This document shows, one piece after another, positions 1 through 9,953 of a stretch of DNA of 64,000 nucleotides. The stretch covers positions 1,488,001 to 1,552,000 of the forward strand of contig JAYXKI010000011.1 in NCBI GenBank assembly GCA_037892935.1, written 5' to 3'. Both the position numbers and the translations under genes were made by a program. Numbering within the stretch: position 1 is the stretch's first letter; every line of letters starts with the position of its first letter. The stretch comes from Phlebopus portentosus. Taxonomy: Eukaryota > Basidiomycota > Agaricomycetes > Boletales > Boletinellaceae. A model generated the notes under the pieces. It ran no database searches, was not told the origin of the DNA, and saw nothing but the letters and a program-made list of their open reading frames with translations.

Positions 1-106
1 AAGTCAAGAGGAAAGGGATGATATGGTGTCCTTTCCCGACGACAATGGAGAGGGGAAGGTGTTCCGAGACCGAATGCGAGTGGCACACAGAGTAACTGGG
101 TTACGA

Positions 107-133
107 GCGAAACCGGGCGAAACGGATCGAAAC
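107..133 (-). promoter_or_regulatory. 10-bp-phased NCGNAAC array in LTR-A
   Basis: GCGAAAC begins at 107 and 117 and TCGAAAC at 127, exactly 10 bp apart. The corresponding array in the element 2 LTR is at 48988-49014. The function is not known; one-helical-turn spacing suggests side-by-side protein binding. Confidence 0.55.
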
Positions 134-646
134 ACGTGAGGGGGTCTTGTTTCGGGTGAGAGAAGATAGAGAAGCCTTTATACGATGACGGCGAACTATA
201 CGAACGTGCGAACGGCTCTACTGCGAAGAGAGATCACCGATCGACTGTACAGAACACGAAATGTCGTATATTAGACTATAGAGACGAGAGAGTCCACTAC
301 GAACAAGTAGACTAGAGGTCGAGAGGCTTTGAGACGATGTGAGAACTGCAAGCTAAGCTCCCACTCAGCTCCGACTAAGCTGTCCCTCTACTACGAGAGT
401 CGTGCTAAATTTATACTAAACGTCCAAGACTGAGCCTCCCAGCGGTCAGAGAACCTACGTCATAAGGAAAAGGGAACGCATATCACTATCTACAAAGGAG
501 AGGAGCGCATAGGAATGGTTTAAGGGACACATAGGTCAAAAGAAACAATACTAAGCATGTCTGGAACGAGAGCATAATGGATTAAAGGGGACGCATATAG
601 AAAGGTCAGAAAATGTGCGGAACCTTCGGAACCGGGTCTCTTTGAG

Positions 647-673
647 CGGAACGAAGCGGAACTCGGGGAAACG
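647..673 (-). promoter_or_regulatory. 10-bp-phased NCGNAAC array in LTR-A
   Basis: GCGGAAC begins at 647 and 657 and a degenerate GGGAAAC at 667. Two more units, GCGGAAC at 618 and TCGGAAC at 627, lie just before it. It matches the array at 48449-48475 in the other LTR-A copy. Confidence 0.5.
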
Positions 674-911
674 ACTCGGAAGGGCTCTGGCTAGCCTGAC
701 AAAGTAAGTCTGCGATGTTTAACAAAGGAGAGGGACTGAGGACGAGGTTGCAGGGTCAAATCTCTTTGTCTGGAATGCGGATCCGAGGTCCGGAGACTTG
801 TGATCGATGCGTGCAAACTCGATGCCGTGATTCTCCCGTCTTGATGGCCGATCAAAGAACGGTGCACGTGCCATCTGGACTATGGCGTTCTTGCTAAGTT
901 CACTCGTTCGA

Positions 912-968
912 GCGAAACCAGTCGAAACCGAGCGAAACTAGTTGGAACATCGTGGAACTGGTCGTAAC
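912..968 (-). promoter_or_regulatory. Six-unit 10-bp-phased NCGNAAC array in LTR-A
   Basis: Units GCGAAAC, TCGAAAC, GCGAAAC, TTGGAAC, GTGGAAC and TCGTAAC begin at 912, 922, 932, 942, 952 and 962. The period is exactly 10 bp, while the three bases between units vary. Two units here have lost the CpG. The same array is intact at 48153-48209. Confidence 0.6.
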
Positions 969-1005
969 GACTCCGTACGTTCCCAAGCTTCAGACTTACT
1001 CTTCA

Positions 1006-2539
1006 GCGTACTAACTTCGGCCCTGTGCCAATTGAGTGAGACTACCCTCCCTTTGGGGTGGACCACTTTCCTAGACACTAGCCTACCCTTGAACGGCGTC
1101 TCATGTCTAGTTACTCCTCGGTCTCTCATAGGAGGAGATCTTGCTAGGTGGCCAAACCTAGTACGCTTCGTAGCCTTAGTTCCACGGCGCTCCCGACCCG
1201 AAGTACTCCTGCTTGTACCTCTGCTTTGTGTGGTGAAGCTTACCGACTGCTTTTGCACTGCCAGGGTTGAGTCATTTTGGCCCTCGTGCACGGATGGAGG
1301 AGTCCACTCCACCCTAATACTCCTTATGACAGGGTTCGATTCTGTACCACTTCCTCCACTCTTCTGTCGACGCATCTTGAGAGGATCAGGTGCGTAGTGT
1401 CCAGGCTTTCCTCCTTTAGGTGGTACACTAGGCTTCTTCCTTCTACTCATATCAGATCCTTCTGCGTCGATCGTCATTTGTGCTTGTATTTCTTCCCGCA
1501 CTCTTGCTTGGTCTTCAGATGTTGTTGGTGAGGTCGTTGTTCCCAGGCCTCCCTGAATTGCCATCAGCTGAAGACGCGCTGTATACATGCCGCCATATTC
1601 ATCGAGGAGTTCATCATGCTTGGCGCCCTTGTCCATTTCTCTGACCATGGTGCGGTATACTGCACCATCCGCATCCTCAAGACTGTTAAAGTTGTGCCAG
1701 TTTTGCTCGTCCTTCGTTATTCGGCACTTGTCCCCGAACCGATAGAATCTCCATCTTCCTTCTTGCTTAGCAAAGGAGAGTTCTGGCGGCTTGTGCATGA
1801 CTTCCTCGAACGTGACAAGCGGTGCTGCTGATTCCTTTTCTTTTCCTTTGTCTGGTGGTACGATCGTAGGTTCTTCTTCTATGTCTTCCTTCTCGGTTTC
1901 TTGTCCTGTTTCAATGTCGCTGTGGTAATAGACCCTAGTTTCCCAAGCTTCTTCCTTTTCATCATCGGCATCCCATTCGGGTGGAATGTAGTCTGGAATT
2001 CTTCGCCATCTTCTGCATTTCCGGAGCTTCCTTGGGGCTAGGATTAGCTGTATGGAACGCAATCGTGCCATTCCATTAAATGCAATTTCCTTCCCGCCTT
2101 TGCGAAGAATCCCCTTTGTCCAGTCGATAGTTGGCTTATGCTGTTCAAGCCAATCATTTCCTATGAGAAACTTGTCTTCGTGTGTATCCACCACTGTGAT
2201 GTCCATTAAACCTCTTGTAATCCCTGTGTCCACTATTGCTCTGACGTTCCGAGTCCATCCACCATGATTAATCGATCCATCGGCATTCCGGATGGTATAA
2301 TTACCTTCTGCAGGCACTGTTCTCAGCCCTAGGCTCTGTACAACCGTGGGGCTAATAGTAGTGATCGCAGATTCGGAGTCAATCATAGCTGAGAGATTAA
2401 CCTTTTTCTGTCCCTGAATGACGTCAATGGGTATAGTAGGATGGTTGGAGTTTGGTCTAGCAATAGTCCATCGGCGCTTTATCTCTTGTGTGTCCTTCGA
2501 GCCCTCGCCAGTGTCCGATGTTGACTGGCGGCCCTTCAA
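1006..2539 (-). CDS. Retropepsin-like aspartic protease region of element D-I, C-terminus cut off
   Basis: The open frame runs from about 2539 and reads on into LTR-A, stopping at 938, so the last 20 or so residues are LTR-derived and not native. The N-terminal third is a retroviral-type protease: a hydrophobic run, then the active-site motif IDSESAITTIS, then later LIGNDWLEQHKPTIDW, which fits the flap/dimer part of fungal Gypsy proteases. The catalytic motif should be D-S/T-G. Here Gly is Glu (GAA, one G-to-A step from GGA), so this copy is probably catalytically dead. The rest is charged and low in complexity (Glu/Asp-rich, then Arg/Ser/Thr-rich). The frame is closed upstream by a stop (TAA) before the Gly/Phe-rich stretch that links it to gag. 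Homologue: 18720-19980. Confidence 0.65.
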
Positions 2540-2697
2540 AAATCCTCCTCGGAATCCTCCTCGAGGGCATACGAAGCCCGTTCCTTACACCTTGGTAACT
2601 TTGTTTTCTTGTCCAGTAGTTCTTCCATTTTAGAATCGCTGCTAATCCCAACTTCCCGGCGTTTTAGGAAGCGGCCAGTCTTGCCAGATCGTCTCTT

Positions 2698-3558
2698 CTA
2701 CACCCGTCTCTTGTAGTTGGTTCGGTGTCCATGGCTTCCCTGTGTGTCTCGCCCTACATTGTTGCAGTCCCGTGCAAAGTGACCTGTCTTGCCGCATGCC
2801 CAGCATATCCCGGTATCTCCTCGGGACCCTCTAGTAAAGCGCCTAGACATATCAATGTCCATAGGCTCACCCAGAAACTCAGCTGGACGGTGCGCTTCTG
2901 GGGGCACTGGCGCGTACGATACCGCCTGCCCATCTTTAAACATAGGGGTGTACTTCCTATTGCTGCCTATCACCTTGGCAGCCATCAGACTGGCCTCCAG
3001 ATTACTAGCGTTCTCCTTCCATTGGTTAAGGTCCCATTCAGGGTGGTCTGTATTCGTAAGCAGGGCCTTTAGGATCATTTGGTTGAGTCCTCTCTTGTAC
3101 TCGTAAATCAGTGCCTGATGGTCGTAGTGCTTCGGCAGCCTCATCCTAATGTCGTCAAAGGCCCTGTTATACTGCTTCACCCGCGCCCGTTCCTGATAAA
3201 TCGTCCTAATATTTCGCTCGGCTTCTTCTTGAAGTCCAAAAATGCCATTGTGGTTGAGCGCTAATTTGTTCCATAGATCGTCTTTGTCGTCCTATCCACC
3301 CTTCTTGTCCATAACAAGCTTGCCATCTGCATCTCGCTTGTAGGTGGAGACTAATTGATTTCTATTCACGGCCCATTTGCCATTAACCCAAGTCTGAGCT
3401 TGACCTCGCAGACATTCCAAAATAATCTTAACCCTCTTGGCTGGGTCGCTCGGATGTTTTTCATTCAATCGGCTGATCATTTGATTCTGGAAGTTCTCAA
3501 GCGACTCATAAGGGTTTCCCTTAAACAAGGGATACTTCATGATATCTTTGTTTGACAT
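2698..3558 (-). pseudogene. Gag-like protein of element D-I with CCHC zinc knuckle
   Basis: Starts at ATG 3558 (MSNKDIMKYPLFKGNP). The N-terminal part resembles the capsid-like Gag of fungal Ty3/Gypsy elements. Near the C-terminus is a zinc knuckle, CWACGKTGHFARDC (C-X2-C-X4-H-X4-C), for RNA binding, followed by a basic tail. One in-frame TAG at 3289-3291 splits it. The D-II copy has TGA at the same codon, so the ancestral codon was probably TGG, hit by different G-to-A changes in the two copies. Apart from this stop the frame is continuous across the whole length. The start is supported by the same ATG at 20991 in D-II. Confidence 0.75.
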
Positions 3559-3755
3559 AATGACCTAGACAAATTCAACCAACATTTTTATGAGTATCAC
3601 CTTCATTCAGCGCATTATAATAATACATGGTTTAGTAGCTAAGTTATCCAGCGAGTACCACCTCCGCTTTCCAACTAGCCACCTTACCCTTCCTCCCCGG
3701 TCGGTTCTTGGGTGTCTTCCTTCCTCCTGGCAAGCTCCCAGCTCTAAACCAGGGC

Positions 3756-5405
3756 CTATCTCCTTTCTTCCCGAGCTTCGTATCGTTCCTCGCCACTTTC
3801 GTGTTCCTCGCTTTCCTCTTCTGTCTCCCAGTCGTCGTTCGCATTGAAGTACTCTTGATCCTCGCTGGTTGGCTCTTCTACGTCGTTACCTCGCACCCAA
3901 ACTACCCTCGCCATGTTCGCTACCCCCTGCCTCGGTGGTCCCTCTCGTATGTCGAGAGAGTCCGATGGTATAGGGCAGCTGTTAGGACGAATGATAGGAT
4001 CATAGATATAATCAGAGTCTGGGGAGTACTCACTGACCGCCTGGAGCCTTGCTTCTCTCTCCTCAAGCTCAAGAGCACTTGGAGTAGGCGATTCTGGCGG
4101 CGAGTCCTGGTGCGGGTACTGGAGGTGGTTCCTTTCGACGTAGTGGTTGTTCCATCCCAGCCGTTGGATCGCTCCCTCGACGAGCTCTCCTTGCTCGTTC
4201 CACATGAGCTCCCGGATTCCCATGCCATAACCCATTTCCGCTGTGTTGTCCGCCTCCCATACTTCCCCAGCATCGGGAGGCGGTCCCCATCTGTCGTTGG
4301 ATGGCCAGGGCTGTGGCGACTCAGGAATCACCTCCCTCAGCAGTTCTTCTGCTTGCTGGTCCAGGCTTCCAAGTTGCGTTTCTGTGGAGACGTAGTCCGG
4401 GAGATCTTCTTCAACTTTGATGCTTCCTTCGACTTCCTGTTCCTCTTGGGTGAGCGCAGTAGGCGCTACCAGCCCTCCTTCCGCAACTACCTCAGCGACA
4501 TAGCTCCTTCCAACTTCTACTGCCTGCTGTCGCAACTGCGACGATGGTTGTCCTGTTCGAGTGTCCGTTCCTCCTGGTTCCCTGCTCTGGCAAATGATCT
4601 CGACCATCTGATCCACAAAGCGTTCTCCTGCTGGGATCAGGCCAGGCATCTGGTCGTCGTCGGAGTCCGAGCTCACGCTTTCGAAGCGGCTGGCTAGACC
4701 TAGGCCTCTACCTTGCAACGGGGAGTCAGGGCTCAACCTTGCCCCTCCTCGCCTAGCTCGCTGCGTCAGATAGGATTGACGAAGCCTAATCATTTGTTGG
4801 ATCCGACAAATGCCTTCCGTGATCGAGTACTGGGCCGCGAGTTCTTCCTCGGCATTGCTGATCCGGGCTCGAATAGCCTCGAGTTGTTCGACCAGGTAGC
4901 TAGCCTGCGTGTGTAACTGCAGGAAGTCTGTACCAGTCAGCCGAATAATCTCTTGCTGGGAGTTGACCACTTGTTGAGCAAGGGCTGATTGACTGCCCTG
5001 AATGGCCATTGTTACCGCTCCCAGAATACGAGCCTGAAGAATACCAAACGCGTAGTTGATCTGTACGTCCCACTGTTCGCCTTCTCGCCTAAGATTGGTG
5101 ATGACTGCCTCGGCGATCGCATCCCCGACGTGTCCCTGAATATGCGCCAGAAACTCCCCCAGTGTCTGTCCTTCTACGGTAAGGTTCTTGGAGTATTGAG
5201 AGCCCATGTCGTAGAGTCGAGTGACAGTAGCTGTGAGAGTTCTGAGGGACCGATCAACGCTAGTAAGTCGATTGTCGAGGTCGATGACAGCGTGTCGCAG
5301 GGCGGAGACAACTTGGTTGGGTTGCCCGTCAGCACTGACCATTCGATTCAAGCGTCCGTGTAGACTGTCGAGTCGTTCGCTGATGCGTGCCAGAGCAGAT
5401 TCCAT
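3756..5405 (-). CDS. ORF2 of element D-I: helical, acidic structural protein of unknown function
   Basis: I chose ATG 5405 (MESALARISERLDSL), giving 549 residues. The frame stays open further upstream, but there it is the wrong frame: D-II and the preceding ORF1 show that ORF1 codes in that stretch. Residues about 1-180 look strongly helical, with heptad-like Leu/Ile spacing (coiled coil likely). The rest is acidic, Pro/Glu/Asp-rich and probably disordered, ending in a Glu-rich tail. There is no enzyme motif. It overlaps ORF1 by 58 bp in another frame and is followed by gag after about 200 bp, so it may be an N-terminal structural (pre-Gag) part of the element. Relatives: 61423-62466, 52658-52866 and 21020-21561, and more distantly the coiled-coil ORF at 12772-13162. 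I do not recognise a named family. Confidence 0.6.
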   Translation of the reverse strand: MESALARISERLDSLHGRLNRMVSADGQPNQVVSALRHAVIDLDNRLTSVDRSLRTLTATVTRLYDMGSQYSKNLTVEGQTLGEFLAHIQGHVGDAIAEAVITNLRREGEQWDVQINYAFGILQARILGAVTMAIQGSQSALAQQVVNSQQEIIRLTGTDFLQLHTQASYLVEQLEAIRARISNAEEELAAQYSITEGICRIQQMIRLRQSYLTQRARRGGARLSPDSPLQGRGLGLASRFESVSSDSDDDQMPGLIPAGERFVDQMVEIICQSREPGGTDTRTGQPSSQLRQQAVEVGRSYVAEVVAEGGLVAPTALTQEEQEVEGSIKVEEDLPDYVSTETQLGSLDQQAEELLREVIPESPQPWPSNDRWGPPPDAGEVWEADNTAEMGYGMGIRELMWNEQGELVEGAIQRLGWNNHYVERNHLQYPHQDSPPESPTPSALELEEREARLQAVSEYSPDSDYIYDPIIRPNSCPIPSDSLDIREGPPRQGVANMARVVWVRGNDVEEPTSEDQEYFNANDDWETEEESEEHESGEERYEAREERR

Positions 5406-6090
5406 ATGTTCTCCAGGTCCGGGTTGAGGAACTGCCAGTCGTTGAGTTTGGAGTAGAAATCTCCGACCGGCACGACGGAATGGGGAACCTCTTTCGTTGT
5501 CTTGCCATTCCATCCACGTCCATAGCGTTCCAAAGCCTCGAAGAAGGCTGATTCGACCTCGGAGTTGTTGAGCAACGACGAATACCAGGGAAGAAAACCC
5601 GATGACGCAGAGTGTAAACCAGAGACTAAACCAACCAACTTGCCACAGTTCCATCGGTGACATAGTTGTTTCGCAGTAGTGTAGTTGCCTTGATAAACCT
5701 GTAGTAGGACTTGGTGGAGAAAATGAGAATGTTCGAGTAGGGTGTATTCGAACGCTTTATATTCCTGACACAGAGCGAGTAGTTCTTCTTCAACTGGCGT
5801 TGGACCCCTGAGTGCCTCCCAATTGAAACTGTGTCCGTTCAATAGGTTGTCCGCATGCACAAGCAAGAACTTCCTCCCAACTCTTTCGTGTCTTTCGGCG
5901 GTGATTCGAAGCTCCAGGGCAGATAGTATAACTGACCGGTAGGGTTCTAGGATAGGGGTGTTTGAGTGCTTCTTACCTCGATAGAAGTTTATCGTGCGAA
6001 ACGCCGAATTGACTTCTTCTTCGAATGTATGGAGCGCTCTAACAAAACTCCGATGGAGTGTGTAAGCCTGCTTTAGACGTCGACGATACG
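5348..6090 (-). CDS. ORF1 of element D-I, unknown function, no ATG
   Basis: The frame is open from just after a TAA near 6091 to the TGA at 5348 (about 247 codons) and contains no methionine codon at all, so the start is unresolved. It could be a spliced leader exon, a non-AUG start, or the downstream part of a longer translated region. The predicted protein is rich in Leu, Glu and aromatic residues and looks globular and helical. The homologous frame is recognisable in D-II (62412-63150), with conserved segments such as LNNSEVESAFF, which supports this frame as the coding one. Its 3' end overlaps the ATG of ORF2 in a different frame, which would suit a frameshift or re-initiation. No known domain was recognised. 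Confidence 0.5.
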
Positions 6091-6471
6091 CTTATCGGTG
6101 ATCAGCTAACTGTATTTACAGGCACAGAAGAAACCCTCCCGGGGCAGAGCAATACTTACTGATCGATAGTGGGTATTGCACTATGAAACAGCAAGATTGA
6201 TTATCCCAGGATTGGAGCAAAATTATAATGTTAGGACCAGCGTTTTCAGACGAGGTGGTCAGTCCGAGTGTACCAGAACAAGTCCCTGCTTCCTCCTTCT
6301 GACAATGTATAATTGGAGAGTAGAGTAGCAAAGGTTAGATGTACTACTAAGAAGCGAGCTATAGGCTCAAGCTTGACCCAGCAGTAGAGCAGAGGTTCAA
6401 TCAAAGGGGTACAGTTATGATTGAAAGTACAAAATAATTTTGCTGAGGGACAACACCCCGCTCAGCTGGTG

Positions 6472-6482
6472 CCTTAAATAAA
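6472..6482 (-). promoter_or_regulatory. TATA-like box in LTR-D
   Basis: TTTATTTAAGG on the minus strand, downstream of ORF X and about 245 bp before the LTR end. It is kept in the decayed copies (16305-16313 on plus, about 63540 on minus), as expected for the core promoter of the genomic RNA. Confidence 0.45.
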
Positions 6483-6826
6483 GTTTCTACTGAATACTAC
6501 CGACTACCAAATACTCCCGACCATGCTTCGCCATTGGTTAGGACAATGTGTTTCAGCTGGTGTCACTACTATTCTCTTGAGTCTGTAGTACCACTGACAG
6601 CTCTGGTGGTGCTACCAAAACTCCTAGTTGCACCACCGACTACTTCCTTCCCTATTAGGCAGGCCCTAATTTCCTTCCATTCCGAAGAAGCTTTCCCCAG
6701 GCTTCTATCGATCTCCGTTCCTATCACATGTTAATCCTTAATGCCAATCCTCCCATGAGAGACTTCTTCCATGTGCCGCAATCTCGCGTTGCCGGCGCTC
6801 TGTTACTCCGGCCGAGCTTCTGCCGT

Positions 6827-7810
6827 TTAATCTTCCATCATGGGGCTGACCGTTATCTCGGGATTTGGGATCGGCAACCCCTGCCGCTCATCGGAGATTA
6901 ACCTCGGCGGCTGTGTAAATTTGGCAGATACCCTTCTGTGCCTTGCCGCTATATCGATGTCGGAGAATTGTAGTCCGGTACCCGACGTTAACCTGTATCT
7001 TCTTCCCAGGTGATTCATCTCGCGCCATTCATCGACTGTAATAACCCCTTCTTCCGATCGTTCCCATGCTTCTAGCATTCGATCCGTTGCTTCTTCAATA
7101 AGACTTTCGACGTCCGATGGCGCACTGTAATAGATTGGCCAATCGACTTCTACTGCAGTGTTTCGACACAAGGTCTGGTGACGATGCTGATTGATCCAAG
7201 CTCTCACGCCAACCTTCAGTGCATAGATATCCCTGTCGCCGAGCCATACAGATACCTCGTGATCGTATGCGCTCATTCCGCAGTTCGGCAATGGTTGGTC
7301 AAACGTTCGTTCCGAGGGTCCGGGTTTATGCCGAATCTTGACATCGGCCCCTTCCCTAGTTACTAAGCGCTCCACGAAGTTCTTGAGGAGCCACTCCGAA
7401 AGAACCCAACTCCTTTGGTATGCCAAATAGCAGTTTGTACAAACCAGGCTTTCATGAACAAAGCATCTGGTTGCACTATGTCGATATCGTCTCTTCTGCA
7501 GGAGTTCCATGTATCTTGCGATGTTCCGTTCTTCCATCTGCACGTAGCTTCGCTCGGGTGGAGGAGTATGTCCAATGTGCATTCCAGCTAGTCCTTGCTG
7601 TAAATCGTATGGGTCCTCCCTTTCGTCGCGTTCGTCCTCGTAATATCGTCGATTGGGTTCCTCTTGAATATATTCCACAGCGACCTCCCCAGGTCCTTGC
7701 TGTACTAGTGGGCGAGAATCGCCTCCACTATTCTGTCCTTGAAGCCTTTCGAAATGCTCTTGATTAGGCTGCATAATTCGGTGTGTAAAGTGTCTGATAC
7801 CACGCCGCAT
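6827..7810 (-). CDS. ORF X: 327-residue protein encoded inside LTR-D, unknown function
   Basis: ATG 7810 (MRRGIRHFTHRIMQPNQ) to TAA 6827. The ATG lies only about 24 bp inside the LTR and the frame stays open to the LTR border, so in a complete element it could start in the internal region. It is intact in this copy. The protein has a polar N-terminal third (Arg/Glu/Gln-rich), then a compact middle with four Cys within about 20 residues (CFVHESLVCTNCYLA) and many aromatic residues, and a C-terminal part with Trp-rich helices. No family was recognised. It is upstream of the TATA-like box, so it would be translated from the 3' LTR part of the genomic RNA, or from its own promoter. Copies: 15039-16022 (broken) and 63892-64000 (edge). 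Confidence 0.7.
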   Translation of the reverse strand: MRRGIRHFTHRIMQPNQEHFERLQGQNSGGDSRPLVQQGPGEVAVEYIQEEPNRRYYEDERDEREDPYDLQQGLAGMHIGHTPPPERSYVQMEERNIARYMELLQKRRYRHSATRCFVHESLVCTNCYLAYQRSWVLSEWLLKNFVERLVTREGADVKIRHKPGPSERTFDQPLPNCGMSAYDHEVSVWLGDRDIYALKVGVRAWINQHRHQTLCRNTAVEVDWPIYYSAPSDVESLIEEATDRMLEAWERSEEGVITVDEWREMNHLGRRYRLTSGTGLQFSDIDIAARHRRVSAKFTQPPRLISDERQGLPIPNPEITVSPMMED

Positions 7811-7834
7811 TGTATATCCACAATTTTCGTAACA

Positions 7835-8035
7835 GGTAGCTGCTTATAAACGTGTTCCCAGCTCGCTTACTAGCCCTCTGGAGATCGACGATCCAAAGTC
7901 CACAAACATACACTATCTTCAGATTCAACGGCCTATACAAGCACATTATAGCGACAGTAGTGAAAGAAGGAATAACTATCCAAAGAATTAATGGAATACA
8001 CCTGCCTGCAGAGTTGCTCAACAACTGAAGCGTCA
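7835..8035. other. Short stretch between LTR-D and the palindrome
   Basis: Holds the likely last exon of the left-arm transposase on the minus strand. A possible GT...AG intron, starting GTGTATTCC and ending TTGTATAG, would join the DDE-domain C-terminus to further codons. Nothing else is seen. Confidence 0.35.
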
Positions 8036-9067
8036 TCCTGAGGACCGGGACCCTGCCGTTTTAACCTGGACTTGATTACGGAGAATGCAAGTTCAATAGG
8101 ATTGTAGTCTGGTGAGTAAGGAGGAAGAAATGCAAGCCTGACACCCCTAAGCAAAGGGGTCAGTACATGCTGTGACTTGCATTGCTAGTGAGACAGACCA
8201 AGATTCGATGAGCTCCCGAATCTCAGGAGCCTTGTGTATCGGGCAGTTGTCCATTACGATGACTGATTGATTACTGGAGAAGGGATGCATTTTGTCCAAC
8301 AGGCTGGTGATGAATTCTGTGAACAATTTGGTATTGAATGCGCCCTGTACGATAGTGCAGTTGATTGTCCCATTGAGGCTGATAGCTGGCAAGACGGAGA
8401 AGCTAATGGAGTGAATCAGAAGCTTGTGACACACCACAAGATGCAGAATCACCATTTTCCCCTATTGAAAAACTGCTTGCGACATGCACAGCGACCCTCA
8501 AGGGCCCAAGCAGTATTGCGAAGAAAAGCCCACCGATCGCAAGCACTCTCATCAACAAATACCAGCTGTTCCACTGTGTACTGAGAGGCGATACGTGTGA
8601 CATACTGCACATGCAGAGTTTCATTCTGCTTGAGAGCCCTTTTCGATAACTAGACCATGACAATTTCAGTTCGCATGGACTGCATGGGGAAGCAAAGCGA
8701 CAGAGACAGCCACCTTCTTAAGTGTGAAACCGGTGCGCAGCAAGGACCTGTGTATAGTTGCATCTGAAGCCTCCTTCTCCTATCTTTCCTGGAGCAGTAG
8801 CCTCAACTCGTTGATGTGATGGTCATTGAGATTGCTTAGTGACCCAAAAAGGAACTACATAGTGTGAACCAACAGCTACCAGGACAGGTTTCAACATGTA
8901 CATACCTCAGTGTGAATATAATCAAGCACTTGAGGCCTTTCACGAAAATCAAGTTCATGCGCAGCAACAGTCCCGTTGCACTTGAACTCTCGTATTATCT
9001 AGAAAACTGTTGTCTTGGGTATGTCGGTCAAGGCTGCGATCTGAGAGGCGCTGAGTTTCTTGTTCAT
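7883..9067 (-). pseudogene. Tc1/mariner (IS630 superfamily) transposase, left arm, frame-broken
   Basis: Pieces in several frames give the expected order. First is an N-terminal helix-turn-helix (LSASQIAALTDIPKTTV, near 9030), then the first catalytic Asp in FVDESA (about 8551), then the second Asp in VIVMDNCPIHK (about 8255), then the third acid in the [10 protein letters not shown] motif (about 8100), which is diagnostic for this superfamily. One or two introns may explain some frame changes: a GTATGT donor follows the helix-turn-helix, and a GT...AG stretch lies near 7945-8010. In-frame stops remain in any case, so it is called a pseudogene. The three catalytic acids are still present. The enzyme would cut and paste the element at TA sites. 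Confidence 0.75.
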
Positions 9068-9953
9068 AGTGATGATGCATTCCCGTAAATTATTGAACAG
9101 CTGTCTGCTGCATCACCAGGGTTGCATGAATGAATGCTCAACATAAGCTGTAGAGATGGTGACTATGAAGATGGTGATGGCTCGAGATCAAGTGGCAACT
9201 CGACACGTGAGTTAACCCTTCATTCTCACATGCATCGCTACTCCTATCTCTTTGCCGTGGTGCCTCGTCTCTCGTGATGGTCCGTCCCCAGCAACTGGGG
9301 GTTCCCTCATGCCTGTGGGTGATGAGGGATTGGTGAGGATGAGGAGGAAACTGTGGACAAGTGATGAGAGCTGCTGTGCAGGGAGATACTGCATATGAAA
9401 GACTACCATTGTGTGCATACACTCGTGTTTCTCTGAGAGATGTTTCTGCAGCCCTGGTGGGCATGCTTGGTTTGGTTGTAGCAGGAGTGCATGATGGCTG
9501 AGCTGACCTTGTTCGCCCTCACCCAGATATGATTTTGGGTGACATTTCAGCAGAGGATGGTCACCGAGGTGGTTTCAAGTCTGATTAGTAGATAGTACAT
9601 GTAGTGTAGCCACACCCAAGCCTAACTCAGCTCAGCTACTGTCTTAGCTGAAAGCGCCTATGCTGATGTCTTTTTAGCAGAAACAATCAGATTTTTTGGT
9701 GTCCAAATGCGTGAGTTATGACAGATGCAATGAAGTAGGGGAGAGTTCTGCAAGCAGGAGTGACAACAAATCACCCAGTTTCACTACCACAATCATGTCA
9801 GGGAGCCTTGAGGAGTTGTGTACAGGTGCCCGCTGGGTTGGCCTGATTTATCAAACTTGAATCAGATTTTTCCAGATGACGTTGGGCAAGCTATGATTTT
9901 TACACTGAACAGAGGGCATGACAAGGATTTAGCACTATGATGCTATCTTTTTA

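Larger units (their letters stand above)
1..1005 (-). mobile_element. LTR-A copy, truncated by the window edge
   Basis: Long terminal repeat nearly identical to 57560-58587 and to the reverse complement of 48116-49120. The element-sense strand is minus: in that sense the LTR starts TGAAGAGTAAG (at 1005) and would end GGAGTTTCA. About 620 bp, including that end, lie beyond the left edge, so the target duplication cannot be read and it is unknown whether this is a solo LTR or belongs to a whole element. It is inserted in the protease/gag 3' region of element D-I. No protein is encoded. It carries three 10-bp-phased heptamer arrays, listed separately. Confidence 0.88.
1006..7834 (-). mobile_element. 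Element D-I: LTR retroelement with gag-protease and extra ORFs (3' part missing)
   Basis: Read on the minus strand: LTR-D (7834-6229), an ORF1 without ATG (6090-5348), ORF2 (5405-3756), gag with a CCHC knuckle (3558-2698), then a retropepsin region (2539-1006) that is cut off by LTR-A. No reverse transcriptase or integrase is present between the protease and the interruption. Pol may lie beyond the left edge, or the family may be non-autonomous. A second, more decayed copy (D-II) has the same gene order at 64000-61423, 52866-52658 and 21561-18720. This copy keeps most CpGs and is the better reference for the family. Confidence 0.75.
6229..7834 (-). mobile_element. LTR-D (5' LTR of D-I), 1606 bp, contains ORF X
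   Basis: On the minus strand it starts TGTTACGAAAATTG (7834) and ends GGTCCTAACA (6229), with TG...CA ends. The borders are set by the solo LTR-D at 15015-16557, which has a clean 5-bp target duplication. The first two thirds carry ORF X. A TATA-like box follows at about 6478, then roughly 245 bp of R/U5. The LTR therefore has a very long U3 that codes for protein. Confidence 0.82.

Noticed and set aside
938..1005. Native C-terminus of the D-I protease ORF
   Set aside because: These codons are LTR-A sequence; the frame runs into the LTR by chance.
3708..4697. 329-codon plus-strand frame
   Set aside because: Lies opposite ORF2 and is not kept open in the D-II copy; it reflects the codon composition of ORF2.
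5450..5663. Apparent transmembrane segment at the N-terminus of a 635-codon minus-strand frame
   Set aside because: D-II and the overlapping ORF1 show that another frame codes here. The hydrophobic stretch is an out-of-frame reading of ORF1, so no envelope-like protein is claimed.
6085..6190. Spliced leader giving ORF1 an ATG (GTAAGTATTG donor)
   Set aside because: No acceptor found that avoids the TAA just upstream of the open frame.
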